From positions 1 to 21,663 of the IMG/VR virus record IMGVR_UViG_3300007960_000240: 21,663 nucleotides of DNA; one strand, given 5' to 3'. The position numbers and the translations under genes were made by a program. A model generated the notes under the pieces. It saw only the letters and a list, made by a program, of their open reading frames with translations, was not told where the DNA came from and did no database searches. The DNA comes from a virus. Positions 6,544 through 14,390 of the stretch are shown piece by piece (position 1 is the first letter of the stretch; every line of letters begins with the position of its first letter).

Positions 6544-7926
6544 TCAGCGCGTGTACTGAATGATGGGGCCAGCCGTGGTGCTGTCGCCCGTGTTCGCAGC
6601 GACGATGTCGATGCGCTGGGTGCCGCGCACCGCCATCTCGTCCTGCTCGAAGGCGTTCAGCGCGCTGTCGGAGAGCTTGAGGCTCATTTCGCGACGGTCG
6701 CCGAAGTAGCACGCCTGCTGCAGGTCACCGAAGTACGCGAGCACGGTGCCGTCCGTGGTGGTGCTGGCCGGAGGCAGAACCTGCGAGAAGACCACCTCGT
6801 AGCCGAAGAAACGCGGCTGCACGCCAGCGGCAATCTCCGCAGCCGACACGCCACCAGCCGTCATGGCGATGCGCTCGAACAGCTGGTGATAGACGCTCTT
6901 GTGGCAGTAGAGGCGGCAATTCGGCCCCATGGCGTAGGCGGGCAGCCCAGCGAAGAGCTTGGCGATTCCCGCGTTGGTGATGGCCGTGGTCAGGTCGCCC
7001 GTGCCCGCGCCGGAGTCAACGACACCCGCGCTGCCCATGGCGTTGGCCAGGCCGACGATGCCACCGTAGCCGCTGGTGCCGTCGCCAAGGAACCCAGCCT
7101 CGTCCTCACGCTTGGAGAACTCGTAGGCGATCTCCTGCGCCAGGTCATCGGCAATGTTCACAATGGCGTCCTCGGCCAGCTCGTTGCTGACCGTGGTGAG
7201 GGTCATCAGCTTGCGCGCCACCAGCGTCACCTGGTCGAAGGTCTGCGTCGACTCGGTGCCCTGGCGGGCCTCGCCCGTCCAGTAGCTGGTGACGGTGGCC
7301 GTGCGGCGCGGCATGGTGAGCGTGTCGCGCGACATCGGCACGACCTTCGCGTAGCGCCGGAAGACGCCATACTGCTCACGCAGGTTGATGATGGTCTGCT
7401 CGAACTCCTCGGGCACCAGGAACCCGCCCGCGCTGTTCACACCTTCGGTGTGCGCCTTGAGCCGGAGGCCGTTGGACGCGCACCAGTCAATGCTCTTGCG
7501 GTGGCCGTTGGTCGCCATGAGCCAGCGCCCGAAGCGATAGGCGCCCTCGGCGTTGTCGAAGTTCTTCACACGCTTGAACGAGCGGAGCATGGGCGCGCCG
7601 CCAACCTGCAGCGCCTTGCGCACGGGCACGCCAGCGTCGAGCTCGAGCTTGACATGCTCGCGCACGCTCTTGGCAACCTGCTCCTCGTTGGCCTTGGCGC
7701 CGTCCTGCTGCATGGCACCGTCCTCCATGGCGTCTTCGGTGGTGGCGCCAGCGGCGGCGCGAATGACCACCTCGACGGACTCCGGGTCGATGGGCGTGCC
7801 AGCCTCGTCAACCAGCATGGCGCCCTCGAGCATGAGGCTCTTGGCGTGCGTCACGCCAGCCTCGCCGTGCTGGTTGGCTGCGGCCTGCAGCCCCTTGCGA
7901 AAGGTCTCGATGTTGATCGTCTTCAT
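6544..7926 (-). CDS. Major capsid protein, HK97 fold
   Basis: A 460-residue major capsid protein. Residues 1 to about 150 form an acidic helical N-terminal region (scaffold-like delta domain) that the neighbouring protease probably removes. The mature part begins near HTEGVNSAGGFLVPEEFEQT (159-178), the characteristic entry to the HK97 capsid core, and includes YWTGEARQGTESTQTFDQVT and NELAEDAIVNIADDLAQEIA. The C-terminal part has GYEVVFSQVLPP and an AVRGTQRIDIVAAN strand. SD AGGAG lies upstream of the ATG. The gene follows the prohead protease and precedes a decoration protein. Family signatures are clear. Confidence 0.92.
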   Translation of the reverse strand: MKTINIETFRKGLQAAANQHGEAGVTHAKSLMLEGAMLVDEAGTPIDPESVEVVIRAAAGATTEDAMEDGAMQQDGAKANEEQVAKSVREHVKLELDAGVPVRKALQVGGAPMLRSFKRVKNFDNAEGAYRFGRWLMATNGHRKSIDWCASNGLRLKAHTEGVNSAGGFLVPEEFEQTIINLREQYGVFRRYAKVVPMSRDTLTMPRRTATVTSYWTGEARQGTESTQTFDQVTLVARKLMTLTTVSNELAEDAIVNIADDLAQEIAYEFSKREDEAGFLGDGTSGYGGIVGLANAMGSAGVVDSGAGTGDLTTAITNAGIAKLFAGLPAYAMGPNCRLYCHKSVYHQLFERIAMTAGGVSAAEIAAGVQPRFFGYEVVFSQVLPPASTTTDGTVLAYFGDLQQACYFGDRREMSLKLSDSALNAFEQDEMAVRGTQRIDIVAANTGDSTTAGPIIQYTR

Positions 7927-7997
7927 TCGTCTGCTCCTGCAGGTGTGTCGACTCCAGGCGCCGCCTCAAGGCCCATGCCGCCAGCGCGCGCCGCCAT
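7923..7997 (-). CDS. Possible 24-codon gene between protease and capsid genes
   Basis: A small open frame of 24 codons (MAARAGGMGLEAAPGVDTPA then GADE). It starts at an ATG that overlaps the protease stop (TGATG), has GGAG just upstream, and ends in a TGA that overlaps the capsid ATG (ATGA). It fills the only 70-bp gap of this region exactly. It could be a leader that couples capsid translation to protease translation or a chance frame. No product family is recognisable. Confidence 0.35.
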   Translation of the reverse strand: MAARAGGMGLEAAPGVDTPAGADE

Positions 7998-8656
7998 CAG
8001 CTCCACAGCCTGCCCATGCGCCGTGCGATTTCACGGCGCGCAATGGATGCCACATCTATCGTCTGCTTGACCTTGGGCCTGCAGGCTGGCGGCAGGTCAA
8101 CCACCACCTGCACCCGCCTGGGCGGCTGGTACCCCATCCAGCGCTGGGCGTCGGCGGCGCTGACGGCGCCCTTGCGCACGGCGCTGACCAGCGCGTCAGG
8201 GTTGGCCTGCAGGGGCGCAATGCTCACCTCGCGGAGCTTCCATTTCGAGTACACGGTGTGAACCTGCTCACCGTACCTCTTGCGGTCATCGGGCGTTGCG
8301 CGCCGCATGCCGCCCTGCTCGGGGAAGTAGCCGATGCTAATGCCACGCACAATGCCCTGCCCCACCAGGCTGGCCACGAAGTCGGGGAAGTAGGTGCCCT
8401 CGAACCCGTCCGGCCTCTTGGCGAATGTGAACTCACCGACGATGCTGTTGGGCTGCCTCTTGAGAGACAGGCACCTGCCAACAGGCTGCTCGTAGTCGTG
8501 GTTCCAAAAAAGCACAGGGTTGCGCTCGTACTCGGTGGCGTTCATGCCCTGGGGCACCACCACCTCGAAGTCCCTGTCGAGCGCGTCGGTGGTGATGACC
8601 GCCTCAAACCCGCTGGCGGTGCTGCTGAACTTGGCATCGAGCGCCTTGCGAATCAC
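7997..8656 (-). CDS. Prohead protease (HK97/U35 family)
   Basis: A 219-residue serine protease that matures the procapsid. Visible motifs are PVLFWNHDYEQPVGR (residues 47-61, with catalytic H53), GIVRGISIGYFP (101-112, nucleophile S107) and WKLREVSIAPLQANPDA (139-155, with E143). These are the three conserved blocks of the HK97 prohead protease. The start is GTG with AGGAG nearby. It lies 15 bp after the portal-MuF stop. Its place between portal and capsid genes is standard. All catalytic positions appear intact. Confidence 0.9.
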   Translation of the reverse strand: MIRKALDAKFSSTASGFEAVITTDALDRDFEVVVPQGMNATEYERNPVLFWNHDYEQPVGRCLSLKRQPNSIVGEFTFAKRPDGFEGTYFPDFVASLVGQGIVRGISIGYFPEQGGMRRATPDDRKRYGEQVHTVYSKWKLREVSIAPLQANPDALVSAVRKGAVSAADAQRWMGYQPPRRVQVVVDLPPACRPKVKQTIDVASIARREIARRMGRLWS

Positions 8657-8671
8657 GCTGCTCTCCTGGGG

Positions 8672-11600
8672 TCAGCCCCTGATGCGCCGCTCGGCTTCGG
8701 CGGCAATGTCCTCGAAGTCATCGGCAAGCACGGGCAACATGGCGCAGCGGCAATTCGGGTGCAGCGGCGGCCCCTGAACATCCTCGAAGTCGAGGTTCAT
8801 GCTGCCACCACCACGCACCGCCAGCGTCTCACCCTGGCTGTAGAACGGCTGGTCGAGCGGCACGCCCGCCTTGCCATAGGCTTTCGCAGCTGCGCTGCAG
8901 AACTCACAGGCGTCCGGCGCCAGCTCCCACCTCTTGCCAGTCACCAGGCCCGTGGCGCGCCAGGCGTCCTGGTTGGCCGTAGACGCGGCGCGTGCCGCCT
9001 CGGTGCGTGCAATGGTGGTTGCGCGGCGGCGCGTCATGTCGCCCGCAGCATCGTCGGCACCTTCGGCCCAAGCTTGCACGCGGTCAGCCAGCTCACCCAC
9101 CGTTTCGCCCTTGGCCAGCCCGTCGCCAAGCAGGTCGCGCACGCGCGCCTCTGTGTAGCCGTTGACCGACGCCGCCGCCCGCTGCGCCAGCGTGGTGCTG
9201 GAGCGTGCCACATAGTCCTCGAGCTGCTGGCTGCTCCAGCCCAGCTGTGCCACCGCAGGCGTGCCCGCCACGCGCTGAAGCGTGTCCATGCCCAGCGCGG
9301 CGCCGCCCTCGAGGGCGCGCGCCAGGTACGGCTGCAGCGCCTCGGTGAGGTCGCGATTCCACTTCGCGCTGCGCAGCAGGCGCGTGACCTGGTTGACCAG
9401 CTCGGTGGTGTCACCACCGCCCGCCTTGATGGCACGCACCACCTCCTGCACCTGGGTGCGCAGCACGCTGGTGGTGCCGGACAGCCAGCGCTCGAGCAGC
9501 TCGTCATTCACCAGGGCGCCCGTGTCGGCCTTGGCCAGCGCCTCCTGGTCGTGTGCCAACCACCACTCGCGATGGCTCTTGACATGGCTGCAGCCGCATG
9601 ACTTGGCCGCCTCGCGCTCACGGTCGAACTCGGCCACCTTGCGGGCCGCCCAGTCCCAGCCCTCGTCACCACCCCAGCCCATCCAAGCCTGCCACCCTGG
9701 CCCCTGCTCGTCCCAGCTCTCGCCCTGCTTGTCGGACTCATGGCGCTCGAAGTAGGCCACCATGCGCCTGATGGTCTCTTCCGACAGGGCCACCCTGTTC
9801 TGCAGGTCGCGCGCCCTGGCCAGCCCCACCTCGGTCATGCCACGCTGGCTGGCAGGCTTGGCCTCGCGCACCTCGAGCGCGCGCCGCGCATTGTCGGCAA
9901 CCTGCTGCGGCGGCACGGTGTCAATGTCCTCGAGCGCCTTGGCGCCGCCGCACATGCTGATGGCGATGGCCGTCGCCTGCTCCTGGTCGTAGCCCTCCTG
10001 CAGCAGCTTGGCAATGCCACGGGCCACGCAGTCATCCAGGCTTTCGCCTGGCTGCGGTTCAGGCTTGCGCACGGGTGCAGGTGCCGCCGCCTGCTGGGCG
10101 TCGGCCTGCGCAGGCGCGGCAGGTGCCATGGGCGTGATGGGGTCGAATATGGCGTCGAGCTGCTCGGCTGCCACGGTGGGGAAGCTGGCCCGCGCAATGG
10201 CGCGCGCCGCCTCCTTCGGCAGCTCACCAGCCTGCACAGCTGTGGCCATGTCGACCAGGCTTTGAATCTGCGCGCCGTTCAGCGCCGTGTCGGCCACCGC
10301 ATCGGCCTGCGCCGCCGCGTCGGCTGGCTGCTCAACGGTGGCGTCATCGGCCTGCGGCGCCGTGTCGGGTTCAGGCGTGGGGCTGGCTGCCGGAGCGGTG
10401 TCGGCGGGCAGCGGCACGCCTGCGCCGTATGGCATGGCCATGGGCGTGCCGCCCAGCGGCTGCCCGTTGACATGCAGCATGTCAGCGTGCGGGTCATCGA
10501 CAATGGGTTCGAGCCCCTGCTGCTCACGCGCCTCGTTCGGCGTCATCCAGCCATTCGCCACGGCTGCCTGGCGCTCGGTCAAGTCCTGCACCCTGTTGGC
10601 GGGCACAGGGTTGTCATAGGCCAGCACGGCATCGTCCTCGAGGCCGAACAAGGGAAGCAGGCGCTGGTTCAGCACCTCTTCGTCCATGCGGCACAGGGGC
10701 AGCACGGTCATCTCGCGCCAGCTGCTGAACCCAGCCTCGGCGCTGGCCAGGTTGGGGTCATTGGCCTTGAGCATGCTGACTGGCACGCCGAACACGGCTG
10801 CAATCTCCTCCACGATTTCCTCGCGCCCCTCGAGGTCTTTGCTGGGGAACTGCATCGGCTTGAGGTCTATGTCGGCTGTGGTGACAAGGAAATGACCTGT
10901 CTTCCTGTTGCCGCGCAGCTTGGCCTGAATCTGCTGCTCGAGTCCGTCCAGCTGCTCGTCGCTGGCGTTGCCCTTGACCACCAGCGCATAGTCGGGCCGC
11001 GCGTGGTTGGCGAAAAATGCCAAGTCCATTTCGTGCAGCGCGGCATTGGCCTCGGCTGCGCCCCATGCGGCCTCGAGCTTGCCCATGCCGTAGAAGAGGT
11101 CGCGCGGGTTGGGACGCTTGAAATGCAGCACCTCCGACGGCTCAAGGCGCACGCTGCTCTCGCTGCTGCGGCCATACTGGAACGCAGCGATGTAGTTCTG
11201 CTCGTCCGGCACGATGCGCGTCCATTGCGGCGGCATGGGCCACAGCTCCGACGGCACACCCAGCGCCTCGTTGGTCACGATGTGCATGTATGCGTTGCCC
11301 GTGAGCTCCTGCCACACCACGCGCAGCACGGCCAGGTCGAACCCGTTCGTGTACGGGTTGCTGCGCGCCAGCAGCTGCATGAGCGGGTGGCTGTCGGTCA
11401 CCTCCTCGAAGTCCGCGCCAAGCTCTGCCGCCTTGCGCATGACATGCTGGCTGGGCTGCTGCAGGCTGTCGCCCGCCAAATATCGCTTGACCTTGCGGCT
11501 AGCCGCCCGCGTGTTCCACAGCTTGGCACCCGTGCCGCGCGACCGGACATACATGCGCAACGGGTTGGCTGCCACCGCCTGTGCGTTGATGGTGGCCGCC

Positions 11601-11794
11601 GCATAGATCCAGCTGGAGTAGGCGGCGACGGCTGCATTGCCGTTGAACGGCTGTGGTTTCCCGTCGTGCCTCTTGTCGCCCTGCGACATGCTGGCGCGAA
11701 TGTAGGTCTGTGCGGTGGCCGCCTTGGCAACCAGGTCGCCTGCCTGCGGCACAGGTGCGGACAGCCAGCGGCGAATGGTGTGGAGTAGGGGCAT
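8672..11794 (-). CDS. Portal-MuF fusion protein
   Basis: A 1040-residue multidomain protein. Residues about 1-440 are the portal: SWIYAAATINAQAVAANPLR (61-80), NPYTNGFDLAVLRVVWQELT, EVLHFKRPNPRDLFYGMGKL, and FGVPVSMLKANDPNLASAEA near 335-354 are standard portal blocks. Residues 460-580 are an Ala/Pro/Gln-rich linker containing LNGAQIQSLVDMATAVQAGE (505-524), a helix pair common at phage portal C-termini. Residues 584-615 carry SLDDCVARGIAKLLQEGYDQ, and 649-725 carry RGMTEVGLARARDLQNRV plus a WxAWMGWGGDEGW block. Residues 760-1040 are MuF-like, ending with PDACEFCSAAAKAYGK and LHPNCRCAMLPV. The portal is the dodecameric DNA gate, and MuF-type proteins act in head morphogenesis. TGATG overlaps the terminase stop. 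Most phages encode these two functions separately. Confidence 0.9.
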   Translation of the reverse strand: MPLLHTIRRWLSAPVPQAGDLVAKAATAQTYIRASMSQGDKRHDGKPQPFNGNAAVAAYSSWIYAAATINAQAVAANPLRMYVRSRGTGAKLWNTRAASRKVKRYLAGDSLQQPSQHVMRKAAELGADFEEVTDSHPLMQLLARSNPYTNGFDLAVLRVVWQELTGNAYMHIVTNEALGVPSELWPMPPQWTRIVPDEQNYIAAFQYGRSSESSVRLEPSEVLHFKRPNPRDLFYGMGKLEAAWGAAEANAALHEMDLAFFANHARPDYALVVKGNASDEQLDGLEQQIQAKLRGNRKTGHFLVTTADIDLKPMQFPSKDLEGREEIVEEIAAVFGVPVSMLKANDPNLASAEAGFSSWREMTVLPLCRMDEEVLNQRLLPLFGLEDDAVLAYDNPVPANRVQDLTERQAAVANGWMTPNEAREQQGLEPIVDDPHADMLHVNGQPLGGTPMAMPYGAGVPLPADTAPAASPTPEPDTAPQADDATVEQPADAAAQADAVADTALNGAQIQSLVDMATAVQAGELPKEAARAIARASFPTVAAEQLDAIFDPITPMAPAAPAQADAQQAAAPAPVRKPEPQPGESLDDCVARGIAKLLQEGYDQEQATAIAISMCGGAKALEDIDTVPPQQVADNARRALEVREAKPASQRGMTEVGLARARDLQNRVALSEETIRRMVAYFERHESDKQGESWDEQGPGWQAWMGWGGDEGWDWAARKVAEFDREREAAKSCGCSHVKSHREWWLAHDQEALAKADTGALVNDELLERWLSGTTSVLRTQVQEVVRAIKAGGGDTTELVNQVTRLLRSAKWNRDLTEALQPYLARALEGGAALGMDTLQRVAGTPAVAQLGWSSQQLEDYVARSSTTLAQRAAASVNGYTEARVRDLLGDGLAKGETVGELADRVQAWAEGADDAAGDMTRRRATTIARTEAARAASTANQDAWRATGLVTGKRWELAPDACEFCSAAAKAYGKAGVPLDQPFYSQGETLAVRGGGSMNLDFEDVQGPPLHPNCRCAMLPVLADDFEDIAAEAERRIRG

Positions 11795-12993
11795 CAGATC
11801 ACCTTGAATACCAGCGGGCGTGCCTGCCTCTTGGCTGCCAGCGCCAGCGCCAGGGCGCAGACGCCATCGTCGTGGCCCGTACTTGCCTCGTATACCACGC
11901 GCCCACCCGTATATCGGAACGCGAACGAATCCAGTTCAGCGCGGAGCCAGCCGTCAGGGTAGCGCAGCTCCCGTGCCTGCAGCGCCACGGCGAGCCCTTC
12001 CATGAGCTGCTGCTTCGAGTGGCTGGTGAACTTCCAGCCCTCGGCACGCCTGCACAGGCGGGCCAGGTCTTCCACAATGGGGTCACCCACGCCCGTGCTG
12101 TCGATCATGGCTGGCACGCTGCCAATGAGCGCAGCCACACGGCTGCGCGTGGCACCCCAGTCGCTCTGCCACCGCTCGAGCACGCACACATGGCCGCTGG
12201 CGTCCAGGCCGCACACCACCGTCCAGTCGTGACTCTTGGCAAGGTCTACACCGTAGGCCACAGCTGGCTGCGTTGACTGCACGCCCACGCAGTCCCGTAT
12301 GGCCTCCGCGCCGAACGGGTTGCTGCCATCGTCGCTGGCCTCGGCCAGGTACAGCTCACGGAACACATGCTCCGGCAGCTGCCGCTGCGCGTCACGCACC
12401 TCCTCGTCAGCCAATATGCCACCGCTCACAGCATCGGCTGCGGTGAGCTTGTGGTAGGCCATGTTGGGCGTGCCAGCCTCGGCCATGCGCGCCAACCTGT
12501 AGACCCAGTTTTTCCGCCCCTTGACATTGCCGATGATGCGGCACGGGCCACGGGTTGCGGTGAGCGTGCTGCGCACCGCGTTCCATGCCTCTTCCGGGCA
12601 GCGGGTTGCCTCGTCAATCACAGCGGCGCGCACATCGTCACCGTACAGGCTGTCAGGGTTGTCGGCGCTCTTGAACCACAGGCTGGCACCGTTGACCAGC
12701 TTGATGCACAATGAGCTCTCATTGGCCTGCCAGGTGCGCTGCTGCGCGTCGGCCTGGCGCAGCATGGCCACCATGCGCATGTATGCCACCTGCTTGGCCA
12801 CAGGGTAGGTGGGCGCCACCCACCAGTAGCTGCCAGCTCCACCGTTCCAGGCTTGGGCCAGCAGCCATAGCAGGCACCCTGCGGTCTTCCCGCTCTTGGT
12901 GCTGGCCTCGATGACCACGAAACGGGCTGGGTCACAGATGGCCGCGTGCTGCTTGGGGTAGAGCGCTGGCAGCGCAGGCGGCTGCACCAGCAT
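11794..12993 (-). CDS. terL: Terminase large subunit
   Basis: A 399-residue DNA packaging motor. The ATPase has Walker A, EASTKSGKT (29-37), and Walker B, AAVIDEAT (123-130, D127 and E128). The nuclease domain carries the acidic residues expected of the RNase H fold: GVDLAKSHDWTVV (D250), AMIDSTGVGDP (D298) and GHDDGVCALALA (D375/D376). It starts at ATG 3 bp after the small terminase-like gene and shares TGATG with the portal gene. Length and motif order are normal for TerL. The protein docks on the portal and cuts concatemeric DNA. Confidence 0.93.
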   Translation of the reverse strand: MLVQPPALPALYPKQHAAICDPARFVVIEASTKSGKTAGCLLWLLAQAWNGGAGSYWWVAPTYPVAKQVAYMRMVAMLRQADAQQRTWQANESSLCIKLVNGASLWFKSADNPDSLYGDDVRAAVIDEATRCPEEAWNAVRSTLTATRGPCRIIGNVKGRKNWVYRLARMAEAGTPNMAYHKLTAADAVSGGILADEEVRDAQRQLPEHVFRELYLAEASDDGSNPFGAEAIRDCVGVQSTQPAVAYGVDLAKSHDWTVVCGLDASGHVCVLERWQSDWGATRSRVAALIGSVPAMIDSTGVGDPIVEDLARLCRRAEGWKFTSHSKQQLMEGLAVALQARELRYPDGWLRAELDSFAFRYTGGRVVYEASTGHDDGVCALALALAAKRQARPLVFKVI

Positions 12994-12996
12994 GGG

Positions 12997-13473
12997 TCAG
13001 CCTCCGGCGCCGCCGCCTGCAACCAGGGTGATAGGTGCCAGCTGCACCAGCTCGGTGGGCTGGCCACCATCAAGGCGCTCGACCTTGTCAGCCACCTGCA
13101 GCGCCGCCAGGTTGTCGCGCTGCATGGCCACCAGCACCTCGATGGCCCGCAGCCTCTCGCGGTCATTGCGGGCGGTGGCCACCACATGGGTGGCCACGCG
13201 CGGCAGGTCGCGCAGCAGCTCGGGTGCCAAGTCCCAGCCGCCATGTATGGCACGGGCCAGCAGGCGCAGGCCAGCCCGCTCATGGGTGGGCGTCACCACC
13301 TGCTGGGCCGCCTGGGGCGCCTGGGCCGCCCAGGGCGCCGCCTGGGCGCCTGGGGCCGCCTGGGGCGCCTGGGGCGCCTGGGCCGCCTGTGGCGCCGCCT
13401 GGCCGCCCTGGCGGCCCTTGGGCGCCCGCTGCTTGCGGCGCCCGCCCTGGGTGCCCTGCTTGCCCTGCTTCAT
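12997..13473 (-). CDS. Terminase small subunit candidate with low-complexity N-terminus
   Basis: A 158-residue protein immediately upstream of terL. The first 25 residues are basic (MKQGKQGTQGGRRKQRAPKG). Residues 25-60 are an Ala/Gln/Pro low-complexity stretch built of AQAPQA-type units. Residues 65-140 are a helical domain (ERAGLRLLARAIHGGWDLAP, then IEVLVAMQRDNLAALQVADK, VERLDGG) that recurs in phage proteins next to large terminases. The C-terminus is Gly/Ala-rich. Position and basic character fit a DNA-recognising small terminase, but no HTH is obvious. The start is chosen at the ATG overlapping the folE stop (ATGA) with GGAGGAG upstream. Confidence 0.6.
   Translation of the reverse strand: MKQGKQGTQGGRRKQRAPKGRQGGQAAPQAAQAPQAPQAAPGAQAAPWAAQAPQAAQQVVTPTHERAGLRLLARAIHGGWDLAPELLRDLPRVATHVVATARNDRERLRAIEVLVAMQRDNLAALQVADKVERLDGGQPTELVQLAPITLVAGGGAGG
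13300..13400 (-). repeat. GC-rich degenerate 9-bp repeat in the small-terminase gene
   Basis: A run of degenerate 9-mers of the type CTGGGGCGC, CTGGGCCGC and CTGGGCGCC (plus-strand reading). It encodes the Ala/Gln/Pro low-complexity segment. All three frames on this strand stay open across it because the repeat period is a multiple of three. It is a likely spot for copy-number variation. Confidence 0.7.
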
Positions 13474-14390
13474 GCCCACTCCTCCAGCCTGCGGCGCATG
13501 CTGTCATCACCAGCCCAATCACCGCGCAGGCACACCGTCACCATCTCGGCGTCAGGCTGCCGCACCCCACGGCAACCCATGCAGCTGTGGTGTGCCCTGA
13601 TGGCCACCCCAACGGCCAGGGCGCCAATGGCGCCCCCAAGGGTATCGGCTATTTCGCGGGTCAGCCGCTCCTGCAGCTGCGGCCTGTGCGCCAGCACCTC
13701 CACCAGGCGCGGCACCTTGGACAGGCCCACCACCCTGTCGCTGGGCAGGTAGGCCACGGTGGCCGTGCCAACGAACGGCAGCAGGTGGTGCTCACACATG
13801 CTGGTGAACCTGATGCCGCGCACATACACAGCCTGTCCGAACGGCTCGGTGAAGGTGGTGCCCAGCACGCTGGCAGGGTCAACGCCCAGCCCGTTGGTCA
13901 TCTCGCGCATGGCCTTGACCACACGCCTGGGCGTGTCGCGCAGCCCCTCGCGCGTGGGGTCTTCACCCATGCCCTCGAGCAGCCTGACCACCGCATCCTC
14001 CGGCCCGTTGCCACGCTCCCACGGGAACTGCAGCCAGGCGCTGACCTGCTCGGCTTGCGGCGCCATGCTGGCTGGGCTGTGCCTCTTGCGATACATGGCA
14101 TCGCAGCGCAGGCCAGCCTCGTGGTACGGCTGCATGGTGCGCCCGCTGTCCACCAGGTCATCAACCACCAGCACGCGCTGGCCGTCGGCCTCGAGTGCCA
14201 GCAGCTGGTTCAGGTCTGCCATGGGGAACGCCATCTCGCAGTCCAGCCAGCTTGACACCAGCATGGCCACAGGCCAGCCGCCCATGGGAATGCCGTACAC
14301 GCAGCCGATGTCCGCATGCGACCAGCGCTCGGCAATGGCCGCCGCCTGCTCACGCATTTCCCCCCACTCAACTCGCAGCGGCTCGGTCAT
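13470..14390 (-). CDS. folE: Gpt-like phosphoribosyltransferase fused to GTP cyclohydrolase I
   Basis: A 306-residue two-domain protein. Residues 1-125 are a type I phosphoribosyltransferase: YGIPMGGWPVAMLVSS (32-47) and the PRPP-binding signature VLVVDDLVDSGRT (73-85). The segment SAWLQFPWERG (117-127) echoes the WIEQPWDMG end of E. coli Gpt (xanthine-guanine phosphoribosyltransferase). Residues 129-306 are FolE: TSMCEHHLLPF (C199, H202 zinc; H201), VVGLSKVPRL, HRPQLQERLT, and HHSCMGCRGVR (C270 as third zinc ligand, H268). FolE makes 7,8-dihydroneopterin triphosphate from GTP, the first step to preQ0. The Gpt part may supply guanine nucleotides or recycle guanine released by DpdA. It follows queE with an ATGA overlap and SD GGAGGG. 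Zinc and catalytic residues look intact. Confidence 0.9.
   Translation of the reverse strand: MTEPLRVEWGEMREQAAAIAERWSHADIGCVYGIPMGGWPVAMLVSSWLDCEMAFPMADLNQLLALEADGQRVLVVDDLVDSGRTMQPYHEAGLRCDAMYRKRHSPASMAPQAEQVSAWLQFPWERGNGPEDAVVRLLEGMGEDPTREGLRDTPRRVVKAMREMTNGLGVDPASVLGTTFTEPFGQAVYVRGIRFTSMCEHHLLPFVGTATVAYLPSDRVVGLSKVPRLVEVLAHRPQLQERLTREIADTLGGAIGALAVGVAIRAHHSCMGCRGVRQPDAEMVTVCLRGDWAGDDSMRRRLEEWA

Noticed and set aside
7553-9601. A 682-codon open frame on the plus strand, with another of equal length at 9740-11788
   Set aside because: Both are antisense to the protease and portal genes, lack ribosome sites in sensible places, and give Arg/His/Ala/Leu-rich protein typical of shadow frames in GC-rich DNA. 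Equal length is a coincidence.
13280-13522. Collagen-like Gly-X-Y frame on the minus strand
   Set aside because: It arises from the 9-bp GC-rich repeat read in another frame within the small-terminase gene. It has no start signal of its own and runs into the FolE end.
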